NCBI GenBank assembly: GCA_016185185.1
Contig: JACPOD010000071.1
Location: forward strand, 1-46,120
Origin: Sphingobacteriales bacterium
GTDB lineage: Bacteria; Bacteroidota; Bacteroidia; Chitinophagales; Chitinophagaceae
Direction: 5' to 3'
Length of the DNA stretch: 46,120 nucleotides
Part shown: positions 1 through 8,021 of the stretch, one piece after another
How positions within the stretch are numbered: position 1 is the stretch's first letter
Layout of the letters: every line of letters begins with the position of its first letter
The notes under the pieces: model-generated
The model's input: only the letters and a program-made list of their open reading frames with translations
The model's database searches: none
What the model was told of the DNA's origin: nothing
Program-made: the position numbers and the translations under genes

Positions 1-101
1 GGCTCAATTTTATCAAGCGATAAGAGCGATAATGAAGAAAGCGAAGCTAATGTGCCGACGAATTGACGGCGTGACTGCAGATAATCAAAAATTGTATTCA
101 T
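1..101 (-). CDS. Tat-exported protein, N-terminal fragment (cut by window edge)
   Basis: Only the first 33 codons are inside the window; the rest lies beyond base 1. The reading frame from ATG at 101 gives MNTIFDYLQSRRQFVG followed by a serine- and leucine-rich hydrophobic stretch. SRRQF is a good match to the twin-arginine export motif (S/T-R-R-x-F), so the product is probably exported folded, often with a cofactor. It lies about 60 bases downstream of the metallo-hydrolase gene on the same strand. The frame stays open upstream of this ATG, so an earlier start is possible. The fragment is too short to name the protein. Confidence 0.55.
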   Translation of the reverse strand, partial: MNTIFDYLQSRRQFVGTLASLSSLSLLSLDKIE

Positions 102-161
102 GCCGTTGGTTTTGCTGTGCTGGCTAAAGATATTTAAATAAAGAGAAAGTTTTTTTCTTTT

Positions 162-989
162 TTAAAATAAAGAAAGCTGTTGTTGGGTAATTGCTTTAAT
201 TCTTTGTTTGGAAGAATGAGCATTTATATTTATTTCAAACACATTGGTTTCTTTATACCGGGAGGCAACAATTATTTCTGTTTTACCTGCATGTTGCCTA
301 AACAATTGTTCAACTATTTCCGGGGAATTATTGTTTTTGGAAAGATGCGATAAAATTAAATGACTCAGAAACTTTGGCCGGTGCTGAATGAAAACATCCA
401 GCGCCTGAGCATTGGATAAATGACCTTCACCTCCCGAAATCCTTTTTTTGAGATAGACAGGGTAATTGCCATAGTGCAGCATCGCTTCATCATAATTTGC
501 TTCCAGGAATGCAGCATGGCATTGTTTAAAATGATGCATCAGTTTTTGACAGGGCAACCCAATATCAGTAAATACGCCAACCGTTACTTTCCCATTCGCT
601 ATAGTAAAACTGTGCGGATGCACGGCATCATGTATTTTTTGAAAAGGGGTGATGGTGAGTGTGCCAATGTTTACGGGTTTGTCTTCTGTAAACGGATTTA
701 TTAAATGCTTTTCAAGGTTCAACCCGCCAGATTTATAGGTGGCTGCTGTTATGTAAACCGGCAGTTGATATTTTTTTGACAAAACAGTAAGGCCACTGAT
801 GTGGTCGCTGTGTTCATGCGAAATAAAAATAGCTTTAATGTTCTTAATATTCAGCCCCAGCCTTTTTATGCGCCGCTCTGTTTCCCGGCAACTGATGCCG
901 GCATCGATCAGTACAGCATCCGTATGATTGCCTATATAATAGCAATTGCCATTGCTGCCGGAATTAAGTGAAGTAATGTGTAGCGACAT
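162..989 (-). CDS. MBL-fold metallo-hydrolase, YycJ/WalJ-like
   Basis: Metallo-beta-lactamase-fold hydrolase. The zinc-binding motif HEHSDH is at residues 58-63, and the N-terminus (MSLHITSLNSGSNGNCYYIG) is typical of the YycJ/WalJ branch, which is linked to cell-wall and DNA-repair phenotypes in Firmicutes; the substrate here is unknown. I chose the ATG at 989 (275 aa) because it matches the usual start of the family. The frame is open to an ATG at 1055, which would add 22 residues with no family similarity. The gene stands alone, with 117 bases to the Fe-S gene upstream. Confidence 0.85.
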   Translation of the reverse strand: MSLHITSLNSGSNGNCYYIGNHTDAVLIDAGISCRETERRIKRLGLNIKNIKAIFISHEHSDHISGLTVLSKKYQLPVYITAATYKSGGLNLEKHLINPFTEDKPVNIGTLTITPFQKIHDAVHPHSFTIANGKVTVGVFTDIGLPCQKLMHHFKQCHAAFLEANYDEAMLHYGNYPVYLKKRISGGEGHLSNAQALDVFIQHRPKFLSHLILSHLSKNNNSPEIVEQLFRQHAGKTEIIVASRYKETNVFEININAHSSKQRIKAITQQQLSLF

Positions 990-1106
990 AAGTTGATGGG
1001 GCAAGATACTGCATCTTTTCAGCAGCGATAAAGTTCTTGGTATAAAATTCAACAACCCTTTGCCAAGTAATGTAATTAACTGAACATTTATTAATCCAAA
1101 TAAGAT

Positions 1107-2417
1107 CTACATCTCCGTCACCCACTTATCCCTGTCATCCGGTGCGAATTTCCAGGGGGCAAAATTGTTTTCTACATTGCTGAACATGGCGTTCCATTCC
1201 TGTGGCGCATTACTTTCTTCCATAATTAAAGAACGGCGGAGTTCCAGTATAATGGATAATGGTGAAATAGAAACCGGGCATTCTTCCACGCAGGCATTGC
1301 AGGTGGTGCAGGCACGGAGTTCTTCTACACTTATATAATTATGGAGTAAACTTTTGCCATCGTCTTTAAATGTTCCATTTTTATTAATGAGATGTCCTAC
1401 TTCTTCCAGGCGGTCACGGGTATCCATCATAATTTTTCGTGGACTTAATAATTTACCGGTTTGATTGGCGGGACAGGCAGTGCTGCATCTTCCGCATTCC
1501 GTACAACTATAGGCATCTAATAAATTCTTCCAGCTTAAATCCATTACATCCTTTGCGCCAAACTTTGCGGGGGTGGCTGCATTGGCAGGGGCCAATTCAG
1601 GTTGCATGGCATACAAAACTTCGTTTTGAATTTCGGGCATGTTTTTCATTTTGCCATACGGTTCCAGCCTTGCATAATAGGCGTTGGGAAATGCCAGCAT
1701 TATATGCAGGTGCTTACTGTAGGGTAAATAATTTAAAAAGGCAAGTATGCCCACAATATGGAGCCACCAGGCGGTGCGTTCAATTAGTACAAGTGTACTA
1801 TTACCTGTACTTTGCAATAAAGGTGCAAGCCAGCCCGATAAAATGAAACTGCCGGTATCGTGATAATATTCGTGTCCATTTAATTGTAAAGCCCTGTCGC
1901 TGGCATTAAGCAAAAGAAACAGGCTCATGAGTACGATCTCTGTTATTAAAATCCCATTGGCATCGGTACGTGGCCATCCATCAAGGTCTTTGCTGATAAA
2001 GCGGTTTAATTTGATAATGTTTCTTCTTACTAAAAAGATGATACAAACAGCCAGTACACCCACCGCCAGCAGCTCAAAGAAATTTAATACAAATGTGTAG
2101 AAAGCTCCCAAGGATTCTGCAAACAAACGGTGCTTACCTAGTATGCCATCTAACAGAATTTCCAGCACTTCAATATTGATGATAATAAAACCTGCATAGA
2201 TGATAAAATGCATGACAGCCACCAGCGGATTTTTAAACATCTTTTTTTGTCCGAAAGCCAAAAGAAGTAAATTTTTCCAGCGTATTGTTTTATTATCACT
2301 AAGATCCTCTTCTTTACCCAATAATATATTGCGGCGGATTTCCCCTATCTTTTTACTGAATAGCCAAATTGCGATAGCAAGGGTTAGGGTGAAGAAAATT
2401 TGTTGTGCAATTTGCAT
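1107..2417 (-). CDS. Membrane-anchored 4Fe-4S oxidoreductase subunit
   Basis: 436 aa. The N-terminal half has about five or six membrane segments (near residues 5-20, 66-90, 105-130, 155-172, 190-230), resembling cytochrome b/NarI-like anchors. The C-terminal half carries two 4Fe-4S clusters: CTECGRCSTAC with Cys 305, 308, 311, 315 and CTTCNACVEEC with Cys 370, 373, 376, 380. Related proteins pass electrons between flavoproteins or heterodisulfide-reductase-like subunits and the quinone pool. In many Bacteroidota the next gene encodes a CCG-domain (HdrB-like) partner; here the downstream gene is the metallo-hydrolase, so the partner is not adjacent. The electron donor and acceptor cannot be read from the sequence. 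Confidence 0.85.
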   Translation of the reverse strand: MQIAQQIFFTLTLAIAIWLFSKKIGEIRRNILLGKEEDLSDNKTIRWKNLLLLAFGQKKMFKNPLVAVMHFIIYAGFIIINIEVLEILLDGILGKHRLFAESLGAFYTFVLNFFELLAVGVLAVCIIFLVRRNIIKLNRFISKDLDGWPRTDANGILITEIVLMSLFLLLNASDRALQLNGHEYYHDTGSFILSGWLAPLLQSTGNSTLVLIERTAWWLHIVGILAFLNYLPYSKHLHIMLAFPNAYYARLEPYGKMKNMPEIQNEVLYAMQPELAPANAATPAKFGAKDVMDLSWKNLLDAYSCTECGRCSTACPANQTGKLLSPRKIMMDTRDRLEEVGHLINKNGTFKDDGKSLLHNYISVEELRACTTCNACVEECPVSISPLSIILELRRSLIMEESNAPQEWNAMFSNVENNFAPWKFAPDDRDKWVTEM

Positions 2418-2447
2418 ATGCGTTAGAATTGAGCTGCTAAGATAAGT

Positions 2448-2546
2448 GTTCTAAGTTTTACGTTCCTGGTTTTAGGTTGATAGTTATTGGTGGCATTGTT
2501 TATTTCCGGGATTTAAACTCAGAACAAAGAACTTAAAACTTAGAAC
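2448..2546. repeat. 13-bp inverted repeat in intergenic spacer
   Basis: GTTCTAAGTTTTA (2448-2460) and its exact reverse complement TAAAACTTAGAAC (2534-2546) flank 73 bases between the divergent Fe-S and phosphoribosyltransferase genes. The same words (TTCTAAG, AACTTAAAACT) recur at 8022-8112. The long loop makes a transcription terminator unlikely. It looks like a member of a degenerate intergenic repeat family. Confidence 0.6.
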
Positions 2547-2605
2547 TTGTGATTTTTGTTGAAAATTTGGGGAATATCTGAAAGCTTTTATATTTAAATT
2601 GTGGT

Positions 2606-3103
2606 ATGACGGAAAAGAAATATATCATGGACGGCGATACGGCCGAAAAGAAGTTAAAGCGCCTGGCTTACGAAATACTAGAAAGCAATCCCGGTGAACA
2701 GCAAATAGTATTAGCCGGAATCAGGGAAAGCGGAACAGCGATTGCCAATTATATTAAGGAATATTTAAGCGAAATTTCAAATCTCTATACGGAACTGGTG
2801 ACGATCTATTTAGATAAAAGGTTACCCAAAATGGTAACGCTTGACAGGGAAATAGGATTTGATAATAAAGTGATCATTATTATTGATGATGTTGCCAATA
2901 GTGGTAAAACAATGCTGCATGCTATGAAACCTTTTTTAGACCATGATCCTAAAAAGATCCAAACATTAGTATTGGTTGACCGCACACATAAAGCATTCCC
3001 TATACATCCGGATTATGTTGGACTATCTGTTGCAACCACTTTGGACGAACACATTTTTGTAGAAGTAGAAGGAGAGAAGGTGAAAGGGGCCTGGATGGAA
3101 TAG
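2606..3103 (+). CDS. PyrR-like phosphoribosyltransferase
   Basis: 165 aa, type I phosphoribosyltransferase fold. The PRPP-binding motif is VIIIIDDVANSGKT at residues 89-102: a hydrophobic strand, two acidic residues, then a small-residue loop. An upstream segment LAGIRESGTAIA (residues 36-47) fits the pyrophosphate loop. Size and layout resemble PyrR/uracil phosphoribosyltransferase-like proteins, but no attenuator is seen and no pyr genes are nearby, so the base substrate and any regulatory role are open. It is transcribed divergently from the Fe-S gene. The ATG at 2606 has no Shine-Dalgarno sequence; TTTAAATTG just upstream is a near match to the -7 element. Confidence 0.8.
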   Translation: MTEKKYIMDGDTAEKKLKRLAYEILESNPGEQQIVLAGIRESGTAIANYIKEYLSEISNLYTELVTIYLDKRLPKMVTLDREIGFDNKVIIIIDDVANSGKTMLHAMKPFLDHDPKKIQTLVLVDRTHKAFPIHPDYVGLSVATTLDEHIFVEVEGEKVKGAWME

Positions 3104-3199
3104 GTTCTTGGCTCAGTTGAAAAGTTGATAAGGAGTGATTAGAAAATGGGCAAGGCAAAAGAGAATGTTCAATGCTCAGTAACAAGTTTTATTAATTTA

Positions 3200-4249
3200 T
3201 TAAAACAAGAAAGCATGTGCTTTTAATTTCCCATTAGATAATTCCAGAGCCGGTGCAGGAAATTTAAAAGCATTTAAAAAGTGAAAAGCGGTACGGAGCC
3301 ATTTTTTGTTGGTTTTTATTTTGGTGAAATCAACATCAGGCGCTAAATACCACTGGCGGTAACGCTTAATATCTCTTCTGTCGAAAGTAATGGTGCCATT
3401 TCTGTCAGTAGCAATATTTTCAAAACCACCAAACATTCCTTCAGCACCATAGCCAACAGACATATTTAACCAGGCCGGTAAATTTGATTGGGGGAAAAAG
3501 GATTTTAAATTTGCACTTAACCAATAGGATTGCCCGTTATAATCTTTCAGCATACGTTCGTACCAGCTGTTGCCAAATAATTTATCGGCCCGTTGATTGA
3601 GCAACGGCTCTCCATAATTTTTATTGTGAAACGAAAACTTATATTGGATCCGTTGTTCACCCCATGCCAGTTCCTGGCTGAGAAATAATCCTGAGCCAAA
3701 AACATTTGCTCCCATATCTCCCCAGCTAAACCCCCATTCGGATGAAAAGCCATCGAGAAATTCTATTACCGTTAAATAGGCAGCACCGCTTAAACCACCA
3801 ATGATGGCAGCTTTCTTTTTATTCATCCCTGTCCATTTCCACATTTCAGTGGAAGCTTTACCGGTATTGTAGGCCGTCCACGTATGGCCGAACTTATCCA
3901 CCTGTAACCATTCTTTATTATCATCAAATGTGTGAAAGGAACTTCTTGGATACTTTGCATACCATGCCTGGTTTAATAAAATTAATGAACCTCCATAGCC
4001 GGCAATGTTAATAGCGGTGATGAGGTTTACTCTTTTTTTGATGGGGGTGTTTATAACCAAATCTGTAATTTTAATCTGTAACAAAGCATTCATATTATTT
4101 GCAGTAGCAACACTGTCAATTTTCTTTAAACTATCAGGACTTACAAAAGGTAATGCCGGTTTATTTTTAGTTGAGTCTTGAGCATTTGTTTTAAAAAATA
4201 AAACAAATTGTAAAAAGATAAGTAAGAGGAAATTTAAAAATGATTTCAC
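3200..4249 (-). CDS. DUF2279 family envelope protein
   Basis: 349 aa with an N-terminal signal peptide (MKSFLNFLLLIFLQFVLFFKTNAQ). The core matches DUF2279, a family of predicted periplasmic or outer-membrane proteins of Bacteroidota: residues about 80-210 hold WYAKYPRSSFHTFDDNKEWL, DKFGHTWTAY and the Gly/Trp-rich DGFSSEWGFSWGDMGAN. The function of the family is not known. The start lies only 3 bases after the stop of the ParE-like toxin gene on the same strand, so the gene is probably co-transcribed with the toxin-antitoxin pair, an unusual neighbour for it. Confidence 0.8.
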   Translation of the reverse strand: MKSFLNFLLLIFLQFVLFFKTNAQDSTKNKPALPFVSPDSLKKIDSVATANNMNALLQIKITDLVINTPIKKRVNLITAINIAGYGGSLILLNQAWYAKYPRSSFHTFDDNKEWLQVDKFGHTWTAYNTGKASTEMWKWTGMNKKKAAIIGGLSGAAYLTVIEFLDGFSSEWGFSWGDMGANVFGSGLFLSQELAWGEQRIQYKFSFHNKNYGEPLLNQRADKLFGNSWYERMLKDYNGQSYWLSANLKSFFPQSNLPAWLNMSVGYGAEGMFGGFENIATDRNGTITFDRRDIKRYRQWYLAPDVDFTKIKTNKKWLRTAFHFLNAFKFPAPALELSNGKLKAHAFLF

Positions 4250-4252
4250 AGG

Positions 4253-4555
4253 TTATTTTTTTATTCGCAATAAAATCGTTTCGGGGTTACGGCGGGTATG
4301 AAAAACAGCATGGATTATGATTATTGTTTTTTCTTTTCTAAATAAAACAAAATAAGGGAATTTTTTTAACACAATTTTTCTCACATTCCTGTAATACCGT
4401 TGAAAAGCTGAAGGGGTAGCTGTAATGGAATTAAATGCTAAATGGAGGTGTTCAATAAATACATTACCCAAATCGCTTTGCTGTTCATCATACCATTTTA
4501 CAATTTCGGTTATATCGTTAATCGCTTCTGCAGTTAGTGCTACCGGCAAGGTCAT
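4253..4555 (-). CDS. RelE/ParE superfamily toxin
   Basis: 100 aa. The sequence follows the ParE/RelE pattern: an N-terminal helix with AINDITEIVKWYDEQ, a central region ATPSAFQRYYRNVRKIVLKKFPYFVLFR, and the C-terminal strand ending in HTRRNPETIL, typical of the plasmid-stabilisation ParE branch. ParE proteins poison gyrase while RelE proteins cut mRNA on the ribosome; sequence alone does not decide between them, though the HxRRNP tail favours the ParE-like side. Its start overlaps the antitoxin stop by 4 bases (ATGA), so the two are translationally coupled. Confidence 0.85.
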   Translation of the reverse strand: MTLPVALTAEAINDITEIVKWYDEQQSDLGNVFIEHLHLAFNSITATPSAFQRYYRNVRKIVLKKFPYFVLFRKEKTIIIIHAVFHTRRNPETILLRIKK

Positions 4556-4791
4556 TTCTTTCTTTTTAAAAGAGTGGCTTTTACTTCCTCCCAGGAATAG
4601 GTTTTTGTTTTCCCGGCTTTATAATTTGCCAGGCGTTTATCCAATTCCTTTTTTTGTGCGGCCGATAATTCATAAATCATTTCATCTTCCTGTTTTGAAG
4701 ATACAATGGTATCCAGCGCTTTTAAAAATTGCTCATCCTCTATTTCATTGATGGCTTTTGTGAGTTTCTTTTTAAGAAGGGTTGTTGTCAT
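4552..4791 (-). CDS. Addiction-module antitoxin
   Basis: 79 aa, charged and largely helical. The C-terminal part, AAQKKELDKRLANYKAG followed by YSWEEVKATLLKRKK, matches the putative addiction-module component family (PF09720 type), whose members neutralise ParE/RelE toxins and usually precede them. It overlaps the toxin gene by 4 bases. No helix-turn-helix DNA-binding domain is obvious, so autoregulation may depend on the complex. The 390-base spacer upstream must hold its promoter; TAATTTTA on the minus strand near 4808-4815 is a one-mismatch -7 candidate. Confidence 0.85.
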   Translation of the reverse strand: MTTTLLKKKLTKAINEIEDEQFLKALDTIVSSKQEDEMIYELSAAQKKELDKRLANYKAGKTKTYSWEEVKATLLKRKK

Positions 4792-4921
4792 AAAGTAAAT
4801 TTCAAACTAAAATTACAAAGAAATCGGGTTTTAGGGGTTAAATATTAATTGTCGTTAGTAAAAGGTTGAATAGTATTGCTGGCGTGCAAGTGAGTGACCT
4901 TTAGATTTGTGAGAACGCTTC

Positions 4922-5006
4922 ACCGCTGAGAACGAGAGGGGCAGAGTTTGCACAGAGTTATTAAAACTACTCTGCGAAAACTCAATTAACTCCTGTTCTC
5001 AGCGGT
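4922..5006. repeat. Nested inverted repeat in a 390-base gene-free spacer
   Basis: The spacer 4792-5181 has no credible gene. It holds an exact 12-bp inverted repeat, ACCGCTGAGAAC (4922-4933) and GTTCTCAGCGGT (4995-5006), with a second pair inside it, GCAGAGT (4941-4947) and ACTCTGC (4969-4975). The text between (CAGAGTTTGCACAGAG, ACTCTGCGAAAACTC) resembles the dispersed non-coding words built on CTCTGCG/CAGAG found in many bacterial genomes. There is no T-tract, so it is not a classical terminator. Promoters for the divergent antitoxin and mutase genes must lie in the rest of the spacer. Confidence 0.6.
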
Positions 5007-5181
5007 AAAAGAAAAGCTGAATAGTGAACAGAACGTAGAAGTGTGCAACGCAACAGAAGATGCTTTTTGCACAGGTGCTGACCTCATAATAAAAACAAAA
5101 ATACGATATGGCAATAACATCGGTTTGAATAAGAAAATTCTATAACTTTCAACTTTAAACGCAAAACTTTAAACTACTAAT

Positions 5182-6909
5182 ATGGACGCTGCAATCTTAA
5201 GTAAAGTAAACGCCTGGCTCGATGGTAATTTTGATGAAGAAACCAAGGCTGCTATCCGTGAATTACAAACCAGTAATGCTGATGAACTGGCCGATGCCTT
5301 TTACCGTAACCTTGAATTTGGTACCGGCGGTCTGCGTGGTATCATGGGCATTGGCACCAACCGCATGAATAAATACACAGTGGGTATGGCTACACAGGGT
5401 TATGCTAATTATTTAAATAAAAGTTTTCCTGGTGAAGAAGTAAAAGTGGTGGTGGGGCATGATAGTCGCAATAACAGTCGCCTCTTTGCAGAGATTGTTG
5501 CCAATGTGATGGGTGCAAATGGTATTAAAGTTTATTTGTTTGAAGCACTGCGTCCCACACCGGAAATTTCTTTTGCTATACGATATAATAAATGCAAAGG
5601 TGGCGTGGTGTGTACCGCTTCACATAACCCAAAAGAATATAATGGTTATAAAGCTTATTGGGATGATGGTGCACAGTTAGTGCCGCCACATGATAAAAAT
5701 GTTATTACGGAAGTGGATAAAATAACTTCTGTATCCGATGTAAAATGGAATGGTGGCGAACATAATATTACCCTCACAGGAAAAGAAATGGATGCGGAGT
5801 ATATTAAAATGGTGAAGGGCTTAAGTGTGTATCCTGAAATAATTGCAAAGCAACATGACTTAAAAATTGTGTACACACCCATACATGGTACAGGTATTAT
5901 GCTTGTGCCGGACGTGTTAAAAAGTTTTGGTTTTACCAATGTAAATATTGTGGAAGAGCAGAGTAAACCTGATGGAAATTTTTCCACGGTTATTTATCCA
6001 AACCCCGAGGAGAAAGATGCAATGAGTATTGGATTAAAAAAAGCGCAGGAACTGGATGCAGATATTTTATTAGGCACAGACCCTGATGCTGACCGTGTGG
6101 GTATTGGTATAAAAGATAATCATGGTAACTGGGTGCTGATGAATGGTAACCAAACGGCCGTGCTTGCTTTTAACTATATGATGGAAGCCAGGAAAGCAAA
6201 AGGAATTGCACAGTCTAATGATATGGTGATAAAAACAATTGTTACCACCGAGATGATTGATGCCATTGCGAAAGGGAATAATATTGCCTGCTATAATGTG
6301 CTTACCGGTTTTAAATGGATTTCCTCCATGATAAAAGAAAAGGAAGGGAAAGAAAATTATGTAATTGGCGGGGAAGAAAGTTTTGGTTTAATGATTGGTG
6401 ATAAGATACGTGATAAAGATGCAGTGAGTGCCGTGGCGTTGTTGTGTGAGATGGCGGCGTATGAAAAAGAGAAAGGCCGGTCCCTGTTCAGCAAGCTGGT
6501 GGATTTATATGTGCAGTATGGATTTTACCTGGAAGATTTAATATCCATTACGAAGAAAGGAATGAACGGTCAAAAAGAAATTGCTGAGATGATGGAAGGT
6601 TACAGGAGTAATCCGCCAAAATCCATTAATGGTTCTGATGTTGTTACTTTATTAGATTATGAAATGAGAGAGGGAAAGAATTTAACAACAGGAGAAAGCT
6701 GGGCGATTGATCTGCCCAAATCAAATGTATTGCAGTTTATTTTAGCTGATGGAACAAAAATTTCTGCCCGACCCAGCGGTACGGAGCCGAAGATAAAATT
6801 CTATTTTAGCGTAAATGCGCCGTTAGCTTCAGCTGCTGATTTTGATAAGGTGATGGGGGAGTTGAGAGGGAAGATCAATGGGATTATTGATAGTATGAAG
6901 TTGAAATAA
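5182..6909 (+). CDS. Phospho-sugar mutase (phosphoglucomutase/phosphomannomutase)
   Basis: 575 aa, alpha-D-phosphohexomutase superfamily, full length. All four signatures are present: the phosphoserine loop TASHNPKEYNGYK with Ser147, the metal loop DPDADR at 300-305, the sugar-binding loop GGEESFG at 396-402, and the phosphate-binding loop RPSGTEPKIKFY at 530-541. It interconverts glucose- or mannose-1-phosphate and the 6-phosphate, feeding glycogen, trehalose and cell-surface sugar synthesis. The length of 575 aa matches the PgcA/PGM2-like branch. Specificity between glucose and mannose cannot be settled here. It is a single gene; a hairpin follows the stop. Confidence 0.92.
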   Translation: MDAAILSKVNAWLDGNFDEETKAAIRELQTSNADELADAFYRNLEFGTGGLRGIMGIGTNRMNKYTVGMATQGYANYLNKSFPGEEVKVVVGHDSRNNSRLFAEIVANVMGANGIKVYLFEALRPTPEISFAIRYNKCKGGVVCTASHNPKEYNGYKAYWDDGAQLVPPHDKNVITEVDKITSVSDVKWNGGEHNITLTGKEMDAEYIKMVKGLSVYPEIIAKQHDLKIVYTPIHGTGIMLVPDVLKSFGFTNVNIVEEQSKPDGNFSTVIYPNPEEKDAMSIGLKKAQELDADILLGTDPDADRVGIGIKDNHGNWVLMNGNQTAVLAFNYMMEARKAKGIAQSNDMVIKTIVTTEMIDAIAKGNNIACYNVLTGFKWISSMIKEKEGKENYVIGGEESFGLMIGDKIRDKDAVSAVALLCEMAAYEKEKGRSLFSKLVDLYVQYGFYLEDLISITKKGMNGQKEIAEMMEGYRSNPPKSINGSDVVTLLDYEMREGKNLTTGESWAIDLPKSNVLQFILADGTKISARPSGTEPKIKFYFSVNAPLASAADFDKVMGELRGKINGIIDSMKLK

Positions 6910-6921
6910 ATTATTACATCA

Positions 6922-6954
6922 AAACCTGACAGGTACTAAAGACCTGTTAGGTTT
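6922..6954. repeat. CCTGACAGGT hairpin after the mutase gene
   Basis: AAACCTGACAGGT (6922-6934) pairs with ACCTGTTAGGTTT (6942-6954) over 13 base pairs, one of them G-U, with a 7-base loop. It starts 12 bases after the mutase stop. The words AACCTGACAGG and CCTGTCAGGTT are known to me as common dispersed palindromes in Bacteroidota. It may stop transcription or protect the 3' end, but the following sequence TAACTTTAAT has no strong T-tract. Confidence 0.65.
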
Positions 6955-6965
6955 AACTTTAATAG

Positions 6966-7298
6966 ATGAAAAAAGTATTTTGCATTTTCTTTATTTTTAT
7001 TCTTTCTTCCTGTTCCACACAACCACCCAATGAACAGGAAATAAAAACAAAAGTATACGAATATTACCAGCACCAATCAACAATGGCAGGTGGTAATCAG
7101 TATAATGTACAGGAAGTTTCTATTCTCTTTGTTGATAAAGACAGTACAGGTAAAAATGTGTTTGATATAACCAGTATTGCCAAAGGAACTTTTAGTAATT
7201 CTTCTCTGGCTACACGGGTGGAGAATATAAATTTTATGGATACGCTTAAAATGGCCATGGAGTGGAATGGTTCCAAGTGGATAACAGTACCCAGATAA
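6966..7298 (+). CDS. Small predicted lipoprotein, unknown function
   Basis: 110 aa. The N-terminus MKKVFCIFFIFILSSC is a lipoprotein signal peptide with a lipobox ending at Cys16, followed by STQPPNEQ; the lack of acidic residues right after the Cys says nothing firm about final location. The mature part is mixed alpha/beta (DITSIAKGTFSN, MAMEWNGSKWITVPR) and resembles small NTF2- or DUF4878-like lipoproteins, but I cannot name the family. It lies 56 bases after the mutase stop and 52 bases before pcm; an AATTATTAATT word run (7299-7327) fills the gap to pcm. Confidence 0.7.
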   Translation: MKKVFCIFFIFILSSCSTQPPNEQEIKTKVYEYYQHQSTMAGGNQYNVQEVSILFVDKDSTGKNVFDITSIAKGTFSNSSLATRVENINFMDTLKMAMEWNGSKWITVPR

Positions 7299-7327
7299 TT
7301 TAATTATTAATTACTAATTATTAATTG
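7299..7327. repeat. AATTATTAATT word run before pcm
   Basis: The gap before pcm is mostly repeats of TTAATTATTAATTACTAATTATTAATT-like words. It is AT-rich and partly palindromic. Similar low-complexity word runs of other types precede several genes in this window. Confidence 0.5.
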
Positions 7328-7350
7328 AACCAAGTATCTTGCAAATGCTT

Positions 7351-8013
7351 ATGCGAAAATTTGAAGATACTTATCGCCATAAAGGCATGCGCATGCAATT
7401 AGTAAAGGTGCTTAAGGAAAAAGGCATCACGGATGAAAAAGTATTGCAGGCCATTACCAATGTACCCCGCCATTATTTTATGGATTCTGCTTTTGATAAG
7501 ATCGCCTATGAAGACAGGGCTTTTCCTATAGGCGAGGGGCAAACTATTTCGCAGCCATACACCGTTGCCTACCAATCGCAGTTATTAGAATTAAAATCCT
7601 TTGAAAAAGTACTGGAAATAGGAACCGGCAGCGCTTACCAGGCAGTTGTATTGGGAGAAATGGGGGTACAGGTATTTACCATTGAACGTCAAAAAAAATT
7701 ATTCGACAGCAATAAAATATTTCCGCTGCTTAAAAACTATCCCAACATAAAATTATTTTACGGAGATGGTTTTGAAGGCTTGCCAACTTATGCTCCTTTT
7801 GATAAAGTACTTATCACAGCTGCTGCACCATTTATTCCACCAAAATTAATTGACCAGCTAAAGCCGGGTGGTAAAATGGTTATCCCGGTTGACGAAGGCA
7901 GCCATCAGCGTATGAAGCGAATTACTAAGAATGCAGATGGTTCTACTACAGAAGAATTGTTTGATTATTTTTCTTTTGTTCCCATGCTTGGGGGTAAACA
8001 GAATGGTAATTAG
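7351..8013 (+). CDS. pcm: Protein-L-isoaspartate O-methyltransferase
   Basis: 220 aa from the ATG at 7351 (MRKFEDTYRHKGMRMQLV). It transfers methyl from S-adenosylmethionine to abnormal isoaspartyl residues, starting their repair. Family marks are the substrate region PRHYF then AFPIGEGQTISQPYTVA and the SAM-binding motif VLEIGTGSAYQAVVL near residues 89-103. The frame is open to TTG 7339 and ATG 7345, but homologues begin close to the chosen start. TATCTTG directly upstream (7335-7341) is a near match to the -7 element, suggesting a very short leader. Confidence 0.9.
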   Translation: MRKFEDTYRHKGMRMQLVKVLKEKGITDEKVLQAITNVPRHYFMDSAFDKIAYEDRAFPIGEGQTISQPYTVAYQSQLLELKSFEKVLEIGTGSAYQAVVLGEMGVQVFTIERQKKLFDSNKIFPLLKNYPNIKLFYGDGFEGLPTYAPFDKVLITAAAPFIPPKLIDQLKPGGKMVIPVDEGSHQRMKRITKNADGSTTEELFDYFSFVPMLGGKQNGN

Positions 8014-8021
8014 TTGGGAGT

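Noticed and set aside
420-704. Open frames antisense to real genes, such as 420-704, 1439-1846, 10074-10475 and 13123-13434
   Set aside because: They lie opposite well-supported genes, have no motifs, and follow from codon bias of the true frame.
3000-3185. Small minus-strand frame after the phosphoribosyltransferase gene
   Set aside because: Mostly antisense to a real gene; low-complexity Ser/Leu composition.
4922-5006. Inverted repeat as CRISPR or riboswitch
   Set aside because: Only one repeat pair, no regular spacers, and no known riboswitch core.
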